DNA from: Phytoseiulus persimilis
Lineage: Eukaryota > Arthropoda > Arachnida > Mesostigmata > Phytoseiidae
Assembly (NCBI GenBank): GCA_037576195.1
Contig: CM075103.1
Span: 16,492,001-16,556,000 of the forward strand
Direction: 5' to 3'
Length of the DNA stretch: 64,000 bases
A model generated the notes under the pieces. The model was not told the origin of the DNA. It made no database searches and saw only the letters and a program-made list of their open reading frames with translations. Both the position numbers and the translations under genes were made by a program. Of the stretch, positions 32,027 through 42,391 are shown piece after piece (the stretch's first letter is position 1; each line of letters opens with the position of its first letter).

Positions 32027-32530
32027 TTAGATATTCATAACAGTTGAGCTGTATGGAGATTCAGGGCTTGGTTCCTCTCTCGAATCTGGTGGCTGTTCTG
32101 TTTCAAGCCGCTGATACGCACGTCGGCGTAAAGTCTGAGTTGTGCAAGCGAACAAGCTGTACATCACATGGAACAATACAAGTACAGTCAACATGCCTGC
32201 ATATAGATGAATGAAATCCAGTCCATTCGCTGGAGCTGGGACTGGCTGAGGTGGCCCGCTGTGGGTAAAGTTGTAATAGTCTATCCAGATGTCTGATCCA
32301 CCCTGAACTTTTCCGTCTGGATGCATACACACAACCCTAGGTGATGCTAATTCCCTACATGCATCGTTCGAGTCAATGCAATCTACCGGGAAAATTTCTG
32401 GATTACGTTCGTATAATGTGCATGGTTGTTTCAGTCGGATGCAGATGTGCGTGCAATCTTTAGCGTATTCGAAGTACGCGGCGACCTTGGTCGCCATCAT
32501 GATTGTGATCATGAGCGTCTTCAGTTGCAT
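32027..32530 (-). CDS. Env-like type I membrane glycoprotein of Copia-D (sense)
   Basis: 167 aa from ATG 32530. Signal peptide (MQLKTLMITIMMATKVAAYF), ectodomain with DC-x3-C-x5-CTLY, DC, AC and VC, then GGSDIWIDYYNFTHS with an NFT sequon. A Pro-rich hinge, one membrane span near residues 108-130 and a basic tail ending SPYSSTVMNI follow. The CDC pair of Copia-A and -C is VDC here, so one cysteine is lost. It overlaps the RNase H ORF end (32460) by 71 bp in another frame, with GGTTACAG just upstream as a possible splice acceptor. Intact. Convergent with asB, the stops 51 bp apart. Assignment as Env-like is by position and topology. Confidence 0.75.
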   Translation of the reverse strand: MQLKTLMITIMMATKVAAYFEYAKDCTHICIRLKQPCTLYERNPEIFPVDCIDSNDACRELASPRVVCMHPDGKVQGGSDIWIDYYNFTHSGPPQPVPAPANGLDFIHLYAGMLTVLVLFHVMYSLFACTTQTLRRRAYQRLETEQPPDSREEPSPESPYSSTVMNI

Positions 32531-34084
32531 CTTTTCTGTAACCGGCAAGATTTCGTAAGCGGACGAATTGGGTTTCTGGTAGGGCTTTCGTTCCCAAATC
32601 AGAGATATTCAATTCTGAAGGGCAATGGATTATCTTGAAATCTCCATTTTCAATCTTTTCTCTCAACCAGAACTCACGAGTCTCAATGTGCTTGGAGCGC
32701 CGTGTTACCTGGTTCTCGGTGAGAAGCTGGATACAGGCGGTGTTGTCCACTCGTAGTATCGGTGTGATTGGATACCCAATCTCTCTGAGCAGCCTAGCTA
32801 GCCATAAGCATGACTTTCCCATTTCGCTACAGGCCAAGATTTCACTCTCCATTGAAGAGAGGGAAACAAAGCTCTGGCGTCTGGATGACCAGATCACGCC
32901 TGCTCCACCGATCATAATGAAAGATCCGCTGGTGCTTCTTCTTGTTGATCGACATCCACTCCAGTCAGCATCGCAGTATGCATTGATACCGTCTGAGATG
33001 TCTCCGGTATACATGGGTCCTAATGTTTTGGTGCCTGAGAGATATCTCAATACTCGAAGACCAATTTCCCAAAGATGCTTGGTTGGTGCTGCCAAGTAGC
33101 GCGATAGAAACCCAACCGAATAACTGATGTCTCCGCGGCAAGCCACCGAGGCGAACATCAATCCCCCTACTAATTCTCTGTACTTTAAGTTCAGATCAAT
33201 CTTTCCTTCAAATGCAGTTTTTGATGTTGCATCAATGGGGGTGGCAATGGTTTTACAGTTCTGCATTTGGAATCTATCAAGTAGCTCATTTATGTACCGA
33301 GCTTGATTGATCCTGATTGTCCCTCTGTCTGGGGAAACAATGATTCTCAATCCCAAAAGAAACTCCAATTGCTTGGATGTCATTTCAAAGGTCTTCTCAA
33401 GTTCTTTTATGATCTCTTTGTTCAGTTGCTCGCTCTTTTAGGCTATAAGGCAATCATCTACATAGACGAGAACAAAGGCTCTTTTGGGGGGGTTGAGAAG
33501 TACAGGCATGGATCTTGTGAACTTTGAGTGAGTTTGACTGCTTTCATTTTAAGCAAGGTGTCACTCAGCTTTTTGTTAAAACATCTTGAGGCCTGTGCAG
33601 TTCCATAGCATGCCTTCTTTAGTTCACAAATTCTCTTGGTTCCATCTCCAAACCCATCCGGTTGTCGCATATAGAGTTTGCGATCTAACGGAGCTGTCAG
33701 GAAGGCTGTGCAAACATCAGCCTGAACCAAGAAAAGCCTCTCACATGCCGAGATAGACAATATAGTTCTAATTGTCTCAAAACTCGCTGTGGGGCTGAAT
33801 AGGCTTCCATATTCAATTCCAGGGCGCTGTTGACACCCTCGGACAACAAGACGAGCTTTCCTTTTGATAAGTTTTCCATCTTTATCCTTTTTTAAAGAAA
33901 ATACCCATCTGTTTGACAGAACATGCTGTCCCGGAGCAGGGTCTACTAATCTATAGACCTCATTCGTTCTGAATGATTCAAGCTCTAATGCCATTGCAGC
34001 ACACCATTCATTTTTGAATCTAGAGCGATTCACATCATTCAGGTTCAGTGGCACGCTGGCCTCTTGCTCCATAGAACTATTCAA
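32460..34084 (-). pseudogene. Copia-D reverse transcriptase and RNase H
   Basis: Minus strand: NEWCAAMALELESF, NRWVFSLKKDKDGKLIKRKA, CTAFLTAPLDRKLYMRQ, then the catalytic VLVYVDDCLIA near 33450, reached only by a shift at a C-run (33484-33490). FLLGLRIIVSPDR and RNase H follow (YCDADWSGCRSTRRS, SSMESEILACSEM, HIETREFWLREKIE). The ORF ends at 32460 inside the env-like gene. Two frame breaks in otherwise full-length domains; the shift at a homopolymer could be an assembly error. Confidence 0.85.
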
Positions 34085-34186
34085 TGTAGATGGAAAACCA
34101 CAGGAAGCAGCATTGGCTTCACCTGCTTGATATCTATCTGGTTTTCTCCTAATTCTCTTACTAGTTCTACTTCCCTCGGTTTGTCC

Positions 34187-35385
34187 TTACGTCGCTGCCG
34201 GTACTCTATTTGATGAACTGCGCAGTCCGTATTCTTGGGCAGGCGGGCTCGTGATGACCGAATCTTGTTCGGGAGCTATACCAAGCTCTTTGTCCACGAG
34301 GCGTTCGCTATCCTTTGTGACTCCAACACCTTCTTCATCATCGGTGGGGTCAGTTGGTTGTTGCTCCTCTTCATCTTCTGGTGGTTCTTCTGTGGTTGTT
34401 GGTTTGTCTTCTTTCGATGGTATCGGAGGAAATTTGTTCTTATCATCTTGTAGTGGTGCTGGTTCCTTCACTACGATGTCTGGGATACGATGCACTTTGG
34501 TGGTCCCTTTTTCTAAGACGCGATAGCTGAGTCCGTCATCATCTATCCCTACGATTATACCAGGGATAGCTCTCTTATCCAGTTTGCCCTTTGTTGGATT
34601 GATGTTGTAGAACCAACGACGAGTGCCGAAACGACGTACCCTTCCTAGGTATGGTTTGTGACCAGTGATGATTTCGAAGGGTGTCTTCTCTTCTGGTGAT
34701 ATGATTTTGATGGTGTTGAGACAAAACGTACCAAATGAAACGGCCTCAGCCACAGCTGCCTTGCTTAGGTCACTATCGATGATCATTTACCTTGCAAGAT
34801 CAAGAAGAGATCGATTCAGTCTCTCAGAAACCCCGTTATGCATCGGAGTCCGCGGAGCCGAATAAGAGTAGTCACAACCCGTTGAACGAAGGTAGGTTTG
34901 GAGCCTCTTATTCTGGAATTCGGATCCTCCATCTGAATGCAGGTGATATACCTGTTGTCCGGTTCTTGATTTAAACCACTTTGTGAAATCCACGATTCGA
35001 TCATAGACCTCTGTTTTATCACGGATGAAGTACGTTTTTCTGAAACGACTCTTGTCATCAGTCAATGTGATAAAAGCAGTATGTCTACCATAAGAGGGTA
35101 CGCTTACAAAGCATGTGTCGCTATGTATCCACCCGATACGAGGGGAAATCGAGCTTATGGGTTTCGATCGGAAACTTGCTCTATGCATCTTTCCTTTGAT
35201 GCAACTGTCACAACTGACAAAATCGGGGATAACTTCATAGCCTTCTCTTTGTAACAATGCTTTGAGCCAACCAACGTTGATATGAGCGAAACTTCGGTGC
35301 ATTTCCATAAGGCTGACCTTCATCGGGCTCTCGACCTGATGTCCTTCAGGGATATCTTCGGCATACAACACGTAAATCCGTTTTT
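34187..35385 (-). pseudogene. Copia-D integrase
   Basis: HHCC finger (HRSFAHINVGW, then CDSCIKGK), core Asp in IHSDTCFVSVPSYGR, Asp in HLHSDGGSEFQN and Glu in HNGVSERLNRSLLDL, so all catalytic residues are present. A TAA at 34787-34789 interrupts the frame right after LLDLAR, and the same frame continues with the C-terminal domain (GKLDKRAIPGIIVGIDDDG) and an acidic linker to 34187. A one-base shift near 35385 (A-run) separates it from gag-PR. Confidence 0.85.
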
Positions 35386-36900
35386 ACGAGTTGCGTGTAT
35401 ATTGACTTTTCCTTGAGTCAATATGATGGATTTGCGGCAGACTTGAATCTTGAAGTTGTCATCTGCGAGCTTGGAGACGGAGATCAGATTTCTCCTTAGC
35501 TTGGGAACATACTTGGGGACTTCCTTCAGTTGGATGGTGTGACGTTGGTTGTTGTGCACAAATGTCACACGGACTGTACCGAACCCAGGAGCGCTCAGGG
35601 TTCGGGATCCTCCCAATCTGATTTGACGAGCTTGATGATATGGAGTGTATTCTATCATATGATCTTTTGTGTTACTCATATGGAAGTTTGTTCCACTATC
35701 AATGATGTACTCATTTTCTGATGTCATCATGTGAGTCTCCATGGTACCGGCTTCGCAGTTCAAGGCTTCTGTGATGTGAGCACGGCCATAGTTTGCATTG
35801 GCCTCGGTTTGCTGCCTGCGGTTTGATGGACGCTTGCCTGTCCTTTTTGCTGACGACGACTGATGAGAACTACTCGAACCGGGTTGTGAATAGGTGCTGG
35901 AGTGATATTGGTTCTTGCCTTGATGAGGTCGGTTGTTGTAGATCTTCTTGGAAGCAGTACACTGAGATTTGATGTGTCCCTGACGACCACAGTTATAACA
36001 TGTCGTTGTAGTAACTGTGCGACTGACGTTTGTCCTTCTCTGGATTGTACTCTTGCGTCTATGCCCTTTGTTTGACACACGCATTCGGGAATACAGAGCT
36101 GTTACCTCGTTGGTGTCGAACTTGCCTCTCCTGAGTGCTTCACTTTCAATTGCCAGTTTGAGGTGGGCAAATGATCTTCCTGAGTCCTTTCTGGCTGTGA
36201 ACGCCTGTTTGAATGGTTCCCAGTTTGACGGAAGTGATTCAAGGAGAATGGTGATCTTAAGGTCATCTGGAGTTTGAACACCAAGTGCTTCAATATGACT
36301 GGTTATCTGACTGAAGCGGAAGAGGTTCTCTGATGCTGTTTTGTTCTGCTGGTACTTGTATCCCATGAGTTTTGCTAGAGCCAACTGTTTAAGTCCACCA
36401 TTGGTTAATGAGAACTTTCCAGTAATTAGTCTCCACATTTCTGGAGCGTCGATCGTCAATGAGTTGTGAGCGAAGAGGGACACTGCAAGTGATGACTGCA
36501 GGGATGAAAAGAGTGTGCATCGTGCCGCTCGATTCCCAGCGATGTATCTTTCCATCTGCTTCTTCCCCGCTGGTTTGTTTTGATCAACTGGTAGTGGTGG
36601 TGCCAGATTGCCCAAGGTGACGTCGAGTGCGAATGGGTCCGCATCAAGAGCAGCTGGTATAAGCACCTTCCACTCCTTGTAGTTACTGCCATCTAACCTG
36701 AGCACCACGCCGTTGCGATTACGATGACGTGTGCCCATGTTCAGATCATCTCCAATGCCATCGTCGCTTTGCATGAGGTTCATACCGCTTGTTTCGCCGA
36801 TTCTAATAACCGATGAGCCTGGTCTTGCGTCACCTAAATCACTGTAGCCGTGGGAGCTTGCGGAATCTTCAAGTGTGGCCGGATTCTCTGCGGGATCCAT
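35320..36900 (-). CDS. Copia-D gag and protease (526 aa open frame)
   Basis: ATG 36900. N-terminus MDPAENPATLEDSASSHGYS; copia gag region (LRLDGSNYKEWKVLIPAALD, GNRAARCTLFSSL, LLESLPSNWEPFKQAF); CCHC knuckle CYNCGRQGHIKSQC near residue 310. A Gln/Ser-rich basic linker and the protease (IIDSGTNFHMSN, RLGGSRTLSAPGFGTV, YVPKLRRNLISVSKL) follow. Open for its whole length; the last 20 residues are out of frame relative to integrase, so the true polyprotein would continue across the shift near 35385. Closely related to Copia-C gag. Confidence 0.88.
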   Translation of the reverse strand: MDPAENPATLEDSASSHGYSDLGDARPGSSVIRIGETSGMNLMQSDDGIGDDLNMGTRHRNRNGVVLRLDGSNYKEWKVLIPAALDADPFALDVTLGNLAPPLPVDQNKPAGKKQMERYIAGNRAARCTLFSSLQSSLAVSLFAHNSLTIDAPEMWRLITGKFSLTNGGLKQLALAKLMGYKYQQNKTASENLFRFSQITSHIEALGVQTPDDLKITILLESLPSNWEPFKQAFTARKDSGRSFAHLKLAIESEALRRGKFDTNEVTALYSRMRVSNKGHRRKSTIQRRTNVSRTVTTTTCYNCGRQGHIKSQCTASKKIYNNRPHQGKNQYHSSTYSQPGSSSSHQSSSAKRTGKRPSNRRQQTEANANYGRAHITEALNCEAGTMETHMMTSENEYIIDSGTNFHMSNTKDHMIEYTPYHQARQIRLGGSRTLSAPGFGTVRVTFVHNNQRHTIQLKEVPKYVPKLRRNLISVSKLADDNFKIQVCRKSIILTQGKVNIHATRKNGFTCCMPKISLKDIRSRAR

Positions 36901-37038
36901 AGAACTTGTTGTGTATGCACCGGAATATCACTTTTTGATCACTTCAAAAGTCACAATCAAGTCTACACAGAGTCACACACTTATACACCGCACTATCTGA
37001 TCAAGAATGTTCGCAGATTCAATCGTGCTGATAACGAA
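36901..37038 (-). promoter_or_regulatory. Copia-D leader with primer-binding candidate
   Basis: Immediately after the 5' LTR (minus strand) is TTCGTTATCAGCACGA (37023-37038), matching the Copia-A leader motif. The gag ATG follows 138 bp later. No strong splice donor seen. Confidence 0.5.
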
Positions 37039-37377
37039 TGTTGGATATTTGGGCTCACTAGCTAGTTGGCGAACAGTCTCAATCTGAAAATGGGCTGAAG
37101 ATCACGGCACAAAATAAACAGACAGAGTTTCGGTTAGAAACATCTAGCTCCTCAGAGCTGTGCTTTATTAGCTCTGGTATATACACCCAGGGGAAAGTAC
37201 CGTAACAGGTGGTAAGCAGATCCGAAGCTGGGTTGCCTTCGGATCTGTGTCACGACATGCGAATGCAATTCTCCGAAGTGTCAGAGGTGAACTTCGTGTT
37301 CACCTCTACCTCTGACCACTGACCGTAATCACACTGACGGGTTTCAGATACCCGCAATATGGCTAAATAATGCATCA
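37039..37377 (-). repeat. Copia-D 5' LTR
   Basis: 339 bp, the partner of 27031-27369. Contains GGTATATACACC-type TATA and CTTTATTAG context. Flanked on the right by the duplicated GTTCT (37378-37382). Confidence 0.93.
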
Positions 37378-37596
37378 GTTCTTGCCATCGAGTGCGAGGA
37401 CGATGTTGGTTGCAACTCGTGGTCTTGGTCCACACACGATGGGATCTCAGGATGTGCTGGACCTGGGTTCTGGATCAACCTCGAGACCGTCCTGTCCGCA
37501 GTGAACGAAGCCGTGGGGGCCTTGGGCATCTCTGGCGGATTGCTGTCTTGACATCGTGAATCGTGATGCTGAACTGTGACTTCATTGACTCACCGA
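37378..37596 (-). pseudogene. Copia-F gag start and leader (right half)
   Basis: Matches Copia-A 8150-8355: gag codons for the N-terminus, ATG near 37550 and the leader ending in ATCGGTGAGTCAATG (minus strand). Terminated by the poly(A) tail of LINE-B. Confidence 0.8.
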
Positions 37597-39055
37597 TTTT
37601 TTTTTTCGACGAGATGTTCGAGGCCCGGGGAATCCATTTCCGGACACCTGGGAAGGAGGCCCAGGCAGTGTGAGACTCACCCCACCAAAAGGGTGGGGAA
37701 TACTCACTAACCCGCTAAGGCGATTCTCGGCTCAGTAGTCCTCGGTCGCCCTGCAAAAGCCGGGAGTGACGCCGGAACTGGTGATTTGTGCGCAATAATT
37801 CGGGACCTCGCTTTCGACGCGGAGTTAAGAGCCTGTGGCCGGCACTGATTGCGCCAAGCCAGGACCATCGATGTTGTGAGGAGAGATTGTGGCGAGAGAG
37901 CCCGGCCGGGCAAGGGCCGCGGCAGTGACGTGAGAAGAGAGAACGGCATCTTCCATTTTGATAATCTCCGCGGCGAACCTGGCCGTCGCCGACCAACTCC
38001 CTCAGTCTCCGATCATGTATGCAACGATCGCCGGACAGGTGAGTGGTGGACCGAGAGAGGAGGTGTTGAGGGAGGATTGACGGCATTGGAGAGCTGCTGG
38101 ACAGGACTCGAAAGGAATGTTTGGCGTCGTCTTCGTCTCCGGTTAAAAAAAGTACTCACGTCGGGGAATTCAGTCTGCGGATACGGTAGAGGTATTGAGC
38201 AAGAGACCCGTGGTTGGTAAGGAGCTGTGCCAGTGGGTAAGTCAGGCTGCCGCAGTTGGCTGCGAGCCAGGTCGAGATGTCGGGGATGAGGGTGGCCGTC
38301 CAATGGCCGGGGGCCCCCGGAGGAATCGCAGACCAGCTGCGCTGCAATTCCTTGACAGAGTCGGCTCTGGAGAAAGATGATGCTTCCTCATCTTCGTGTG
38401 AGAAGTCATCAGGGTCGCCACTGAACTCGCGGACTTCGAGCTCCCTGCAACGAAGATCGTAAGGAATCTGTCGTGAGATAACCTGTGCAGCGACCGTCGA
38501 GACGGTACGGTTCGCCCGAGAGAGGCGGAAGGAGAGTGGGCGCTGGGTTCTGGCCAAGAGTCGCTGGATAGTTTTCTTGGCTGCACAGGAGCCCTAGATG
38601 GGAGCCGCATAGAGGAAGATGCTGTCAACAACGGAGGCGAGGATCCTGCGGCGGGGGTCGTGGGCCCCACGGGTTTTGGGCAATAGGCGTGCGACGGCTT
38701 GGGCGGCCTTGATTGCCTTGCCGGAGGCATAGCGGATGTGTGGAGTACCCGTGAGCCCTCCATCCAGCATCACGCCAAGGTATCGAGCCACTGGCTGGGA
38801 GTGAATCTCGTGCCCGTCGAGGGTGATGCTCACTGACGGTAGGCGCTTGCGGCCATTCAGAAGGATGGCAACTGGATTCGGAGGGGGACATGGAAAGGCC
38901 CCTCGGTCTCATACAGGCGCTGATTTCTGCCAGGGAGTCGTTCAGTATGAGCTGCAGGGTGTCGGGGTGTGGTCCGGCCGCAACCACGGCCAAGTCGTCT
39001 GCCAAGATGTCAGCGGATCATCTTGCATTTACAAGACGACGGGGAAGAAATTGTT
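37597..39055 (-). pseudogene. LINE-B: R1-like non-LTR element, 3' half with poly(A)
   Basis: Minus strand from about 39010: RT palm motif LADDLAVVAAGPHPDT (the ADD of the A/YADD box), VARYLGVMLDGGLTGTPHI (thumb region), and in later frames QRLLARTQRPLSFRLSRA and LIPDISTWLAANCGSLTYPL, then LLTNHGSLAQYLYRI, the end-of-ORF2 motif before a C-terminal Cys/His knuckle. 3' UTR to about 37607 and poly(A), seen as T10 at 37597-37606. Truncated upstream of the ADD motif with several frameshifts. It inserted into the Copia-F leader; no target duplication recognisable because the other side is rearranged (hAT-1 at about 39060). Confidence 0.7.
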
Positions 39056-39059
39056 CTGA

Positions 39060-40797
39060 CTCTAGGAACAGATTCATTCTAGCACAGAATCCCCTTCGGG
39101 TTAACATCAGTCGTGTTTGTGCCATAGATCGTTTGAATCATGCCCAGGAGGAAGTCGACCCCGGGGGAACTTGCAGAAGTTTTCGGATCCGACGTTTTCG
39201 AGTGCGATGAGGAATCGATTACGTGCATCGCGTGCTCGAAGATGTTCGCGAACCCAAGAAAGTTCACCCTGGAACAGCACATCGGCACAGCGAAGCACAA
39301 AGAGGCTCTGAAAAGGCGCGACGCTCTGTCAAGTAAGAGAGAACTTCTGACCAGGTCATCTCAAAGCTCGAAGAAGAGTCAGTATTCGGGAGAGCTCTGC
39401 AACGCCTTCCTCAAGGCTGATATCCCCCTTGACAAGTTGCAAAACCCTCATCTCGAAAACTTTCTCGAAACGTGGACTGGCGAGCATGTTCCGGCTCCGA
39501 CAACGCTTCGGGACGGCTAGGTTCCTGGGATCTACCAGGAGAGCCTCGAAAACATCCGGCAAGTCTTACAGGACAAGCCCATATGGGTTTCAATTGATGA
39601 AACCACCGATTGTTGTGGCAGGTTCATAGCAAACGTGGTCCTCGGCGAATTGGTCCCAGAGAGGTCCGGAAAGTGTTTCCTATTCGCCTGCGAAACTCTC
39701 GAAGCAACGACAACGATAGCCCAGCTATTCTGTGACACCTTGCAAAAACTGTGGCATGATAGGATGTGTGACGATCGCGTCTCACTCTTCGTGTCGGACG
39801 CTGCGTCGTACATGGTGAAGGCAGCGAAAACTCTACAAAATATCTTCCCGAAGCTCTGCCATGTGACCCGTGTGGCCCACGGTCTGCACAGGATCGCGGA
39901 AGAAGTGAGACGTTGTTTCCCGGATGCTGACACTCTCATCTCAAATATGAAGAAGGTGTTCCTGGAGGCTCCCACCGACAGCAACTCTTTCATCGAGAGC
40001 TGGCTATACCTTTGCCGCCATCGCCCATACATACACGATGGGGCACGTGGATAGAGGCAGCGCTCTACTACGCAGAGAACTTCGAGGCGCTTCGAGGCTT
40101 CCTTGACGACTGGCTTGTTTCAGAGGACGCAGCATCGATCAGAGAATCAAAGGAAATATTCAGGAAACCCTCTTTAAAAGCGGAACTCTCAGTCATTCAC
40201 GCCATGTTCAGTGCATTACCCCAGATTATCGCCAAATTAGAGAGTCGCTCACTGCCGCTGTCGGACGCTGTAGATTTGATCGACGATCTCCGAAATGATG
40301 TGCAGAGAACGAAAAGTACTAGACTCCAAAGTGTACGAGATAAATGTGCGAGAGTATTCGACAAGAACGAGGGCTTCCAGAAGTTGAGGATAATCTCGCG
40401 CTCTCTGCAGGGTATAACTCATGAAGAAACCGCAAGAGTCGTCGAGACATACAGTTGCGAGGAGCTCTCTCGATTCAAATTCGCCCCTTGCGTCCCCGTA
40501 GAGGTCGAACGTACGTTCTCGAAGTACAAAGCTTTCTTGAGGGACAACCGTCAAGGCTTCGAGTTCGAAAACATGAAAATGTACGTTATAGCACTCTGCA
40601 ATCAATGAGGTTCACAATAAATTGTAATTTTTCGCGAAGAAAGCTGTATTCCTCTGAATCAATTCAATCTATCATGCAGTTTGCATGCTGCATATGCGCC
40701 ATGCAATATGCATATCAAATATGCAACATGCATATTGCACCATGCTTTGAGCATACTGCATATGCACTATGCAAGCTGCATGAAGTCTCTGGCCCTA
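39060..40797 (+). mobile_element. hAT-1 transposon, body and 3' end
   Basis: Transposase region plus 3' terminus. Subterminal ATGCATAT-type repeats fill 40677-40785 and the end reads TGCATGAAGTCTCTGGCCCTA, followed by candidate 8-bp target duplication TTAATCAC (40798-40805). The 5' terminus is not to the left; a matching end sits inverted at 44717-44737. Confidence 0.75.
39140..40608 (+). pseudogene. hAT-1 transposase
   Basis: N-terminus with a BED/C2H2-type finger (CIACSKMFANPRKF ... HIGTAKH), hAT core IWVSIDETTDCCGRF (first Asp), LFVSDAASYMVKAAKTL (second Asp), CHVTRVAHGLHRIAEE and HTRWGTWIEAALYYAENF. The C-terminal dimerisation segment is VPVEVERTFSKYKAFLRDN. About 490 codons in all. Broken by an in-frame TAG at 39518-39520 and a one-base deletion near 40020, so inactive. 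Resembles the CGGBP1-like group of hAT proteins in its compact finger and C-terminus, a tentative placement. Confidence 0.75.
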
Positions 40798-40872
40798 TTA
40801 ATCACATTACGGAACTATCCTGCGAATACTTTTTCAACTGCAAGATCTTCGGACTCGACAGCCAGAGGGGAT
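40798..40872. other. hAT-1 right flank and polypurine tract of the next LTR
   Basis: Target duplication TTAATCAC, then 60 bp of host or retroelement DNA ending in GCCAGAGGGGA, a polypurine tract directly before TGTTGG. Confidence 0.45.
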
Positions 40873-41289
40873 GTTGGAGATCAGAATCTGAAGCCTGTCG
40901 GGCTCAGATCTCGCACGCGTCTGAGAGCATGACACATTCAGATGACTCACAGAACTCCCAGATCACGACGTCTGGGAAATGCAACGAAATCGGGGTTCCA
41001 GTCCCGACAGCAGATGTAAGGGACTGATACAGACAGTCCACAAAAAACCAAGAGTACGGAGTCGGGTCTACAACCCCTCCGACCTACAAACTAGACCATC
41101 TGTCAACTTACGTTAAGATGTGACTCATCTGGTGTCTGGACTCTGGACCAATCATGGGAGAGCCACGCTTCCCCTCAAGGGTATATAAGGACCCTCTTTT
41201 TCGAATAAACTTCACTGTGGTACAGAGCCTTCTACTCTACACGTCTCTCGCGTTGTCACTCTTATTGTTAACTGAGCTAGTGTTCCACA
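40873..41289 (+). repeat. Candidate solitary or truncated LTR
   Basis: Starts TGTTGGAGATCAG after a polypurine tract and contains GGGTATATAAGG (41178) and CGAATAAAC (41203), a promoter plus polyadenylation signal about 25 bp apart. A possible end is GTTCCACA at 41289. No partner in the window; family unknown. Confidence 0.4.
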
Positions 41290-41627
41290 CCTTCGATCCT
41301 CTACCTTCAAACCCTACGTCTCCAGTCCTATAAAATTTGTTCTGGGCGTTGATGGAGATCCGGTCTGTCGGGCGAAAGACATACTGCAACGCTTGTCAGA
41401 AAATCGCAGACTCGGCACGCAAGGTAGCTTAGCTTTATATGATGAAAGGCGACTCAGGAGGCATTCGAGGAGACGAGGAAGGCCAAGACATTCGATGATC
41501 CTTTGAGTTAGTTGCTGCAATTGGCGTGAGGAGCAACGAAGTTCTCGGTGTCATTGTGAAAAGCCGTCATTGATCCGTTTGTTCTCGCTGGTCACTTGAG
41601 GAAGGAACTGCTGAATTCGGAGACGCG

Positions 41628-42391
41628 ATGGAGAAGCACGGCCCCACCTGTGGCGTGAATCACGAAGGATCGAGTGCCTCCATGGAATCGGCTGGAGCCG
41701 TCGAACTGTTCGAGAGATCGATCGCGGATAGAGGAGTCATGTACAGACATTACATTGGCGATGGAGACTCCAAGTCTCATCGAGCTGTAGTGATTGTGAA
41801 CCCATACGGTGCAGAGAATCCGGTCATCAAGAAAGAATGCATTGGGCATGTCAGTAAGAGGATGGGAACCAGGCTTCGGAATTTGGTCAGGTCCAAATCT
41901 TCTCTCAAAGCAAGAGGGCAGCTTTCTGGTAAAGGAATTGATAGATTGACCAGATACTACGGGAATGCGATTCGTTCCAACCCGTCGAATAAAGAATTGA
42001 TGCGGCGAGCGATATGGGTAACCTATTATCACCGGACAGCTCGCGTGAGGATCTGCTCGAGAGCCGCATTGGAGGGCATTCGTAAAATAACAACGAGTCC
42101 CTCCACGCTGCAGTTTGGTGTCGTGTGCCGAAACCGAGATTTTGCGCGAGTCAGCAGCTCGAGACGGCTGTGAAGGTTGCGACTTGTACGTTCAACGAAG
42201 GACGGAGAGCCTTTCTTGTCATCTTGCAAGAACTAGGATGCGAACTGGGACAGAATAGCAACGACGCTCTTCAACGCCGCGACGACCTTCGTGTGGAGGA
42301 AGCCAACGGAAGAACCAGCAAAGCTCGGGGAGGCACGAAGCGAACCAGGCTCGAAACGGAGGACTCTGATGCCCTCGAATGTGTACCATGA
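41628..42391 (+). pseudogene. Mutator-like (MULE) transposase remnant
   Basis: ATG-starting frame 41628-42173 has NHEGSSASMESAGAVELFER, YRHYIGDGDSKSH, ECIGHVSKRMGTRLRNL and DRLTRYYGNAIRSN, the signature run of invertebrate Mutator-like transposases, including the catalytic-type GDGDSK. It drifts out of frame after IWVTYYHRTA. A second frame (42125-42391) carries the typical C-terminus FNEGRRAFLVILQELGCEL and a basic KARGGTKRTRL tail. The N-terminal half is not recognisable upstream of 41600. Dead fragment; family call from remembered conserved motifs. Confidence 0.6.

Larger units (their letters stand above)
27031..37377 (-). mobile_element. Copia-D: best-preserved copia element with sense env-like gene and antisense gene pair
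   Basis: 10.3-kb element on the minus strand with two 339-bp LTRs that differ at about one position by eye, TG...CA ends and a perfect 5-bp target duplication, GTTCT, in a gag of the Copia-A family. Order in its own sense: gag, PR, IN, RT, RH, env-like (32530-32027), antisense asB (30665-31975 plus), antisense asA (28728-30392 plus), sense accessory ORF (28151-27462), polypurine tract (AAAGGGGGA) and 3' LTR. Nearly identical LTRs imply recent insertion. Pol still carries a stop and several frameshifts, which could partly be assembly errors in homopolymers. Confidence 0.93.

Noticed and set aside
40677..40785. ATGCATAT-rich tract as a microsatellite or CRISPR-like array
   Set aside because: Repeats are short, irregular and placed at a hAT end, as expected for subterminal transposase-binding repeats.
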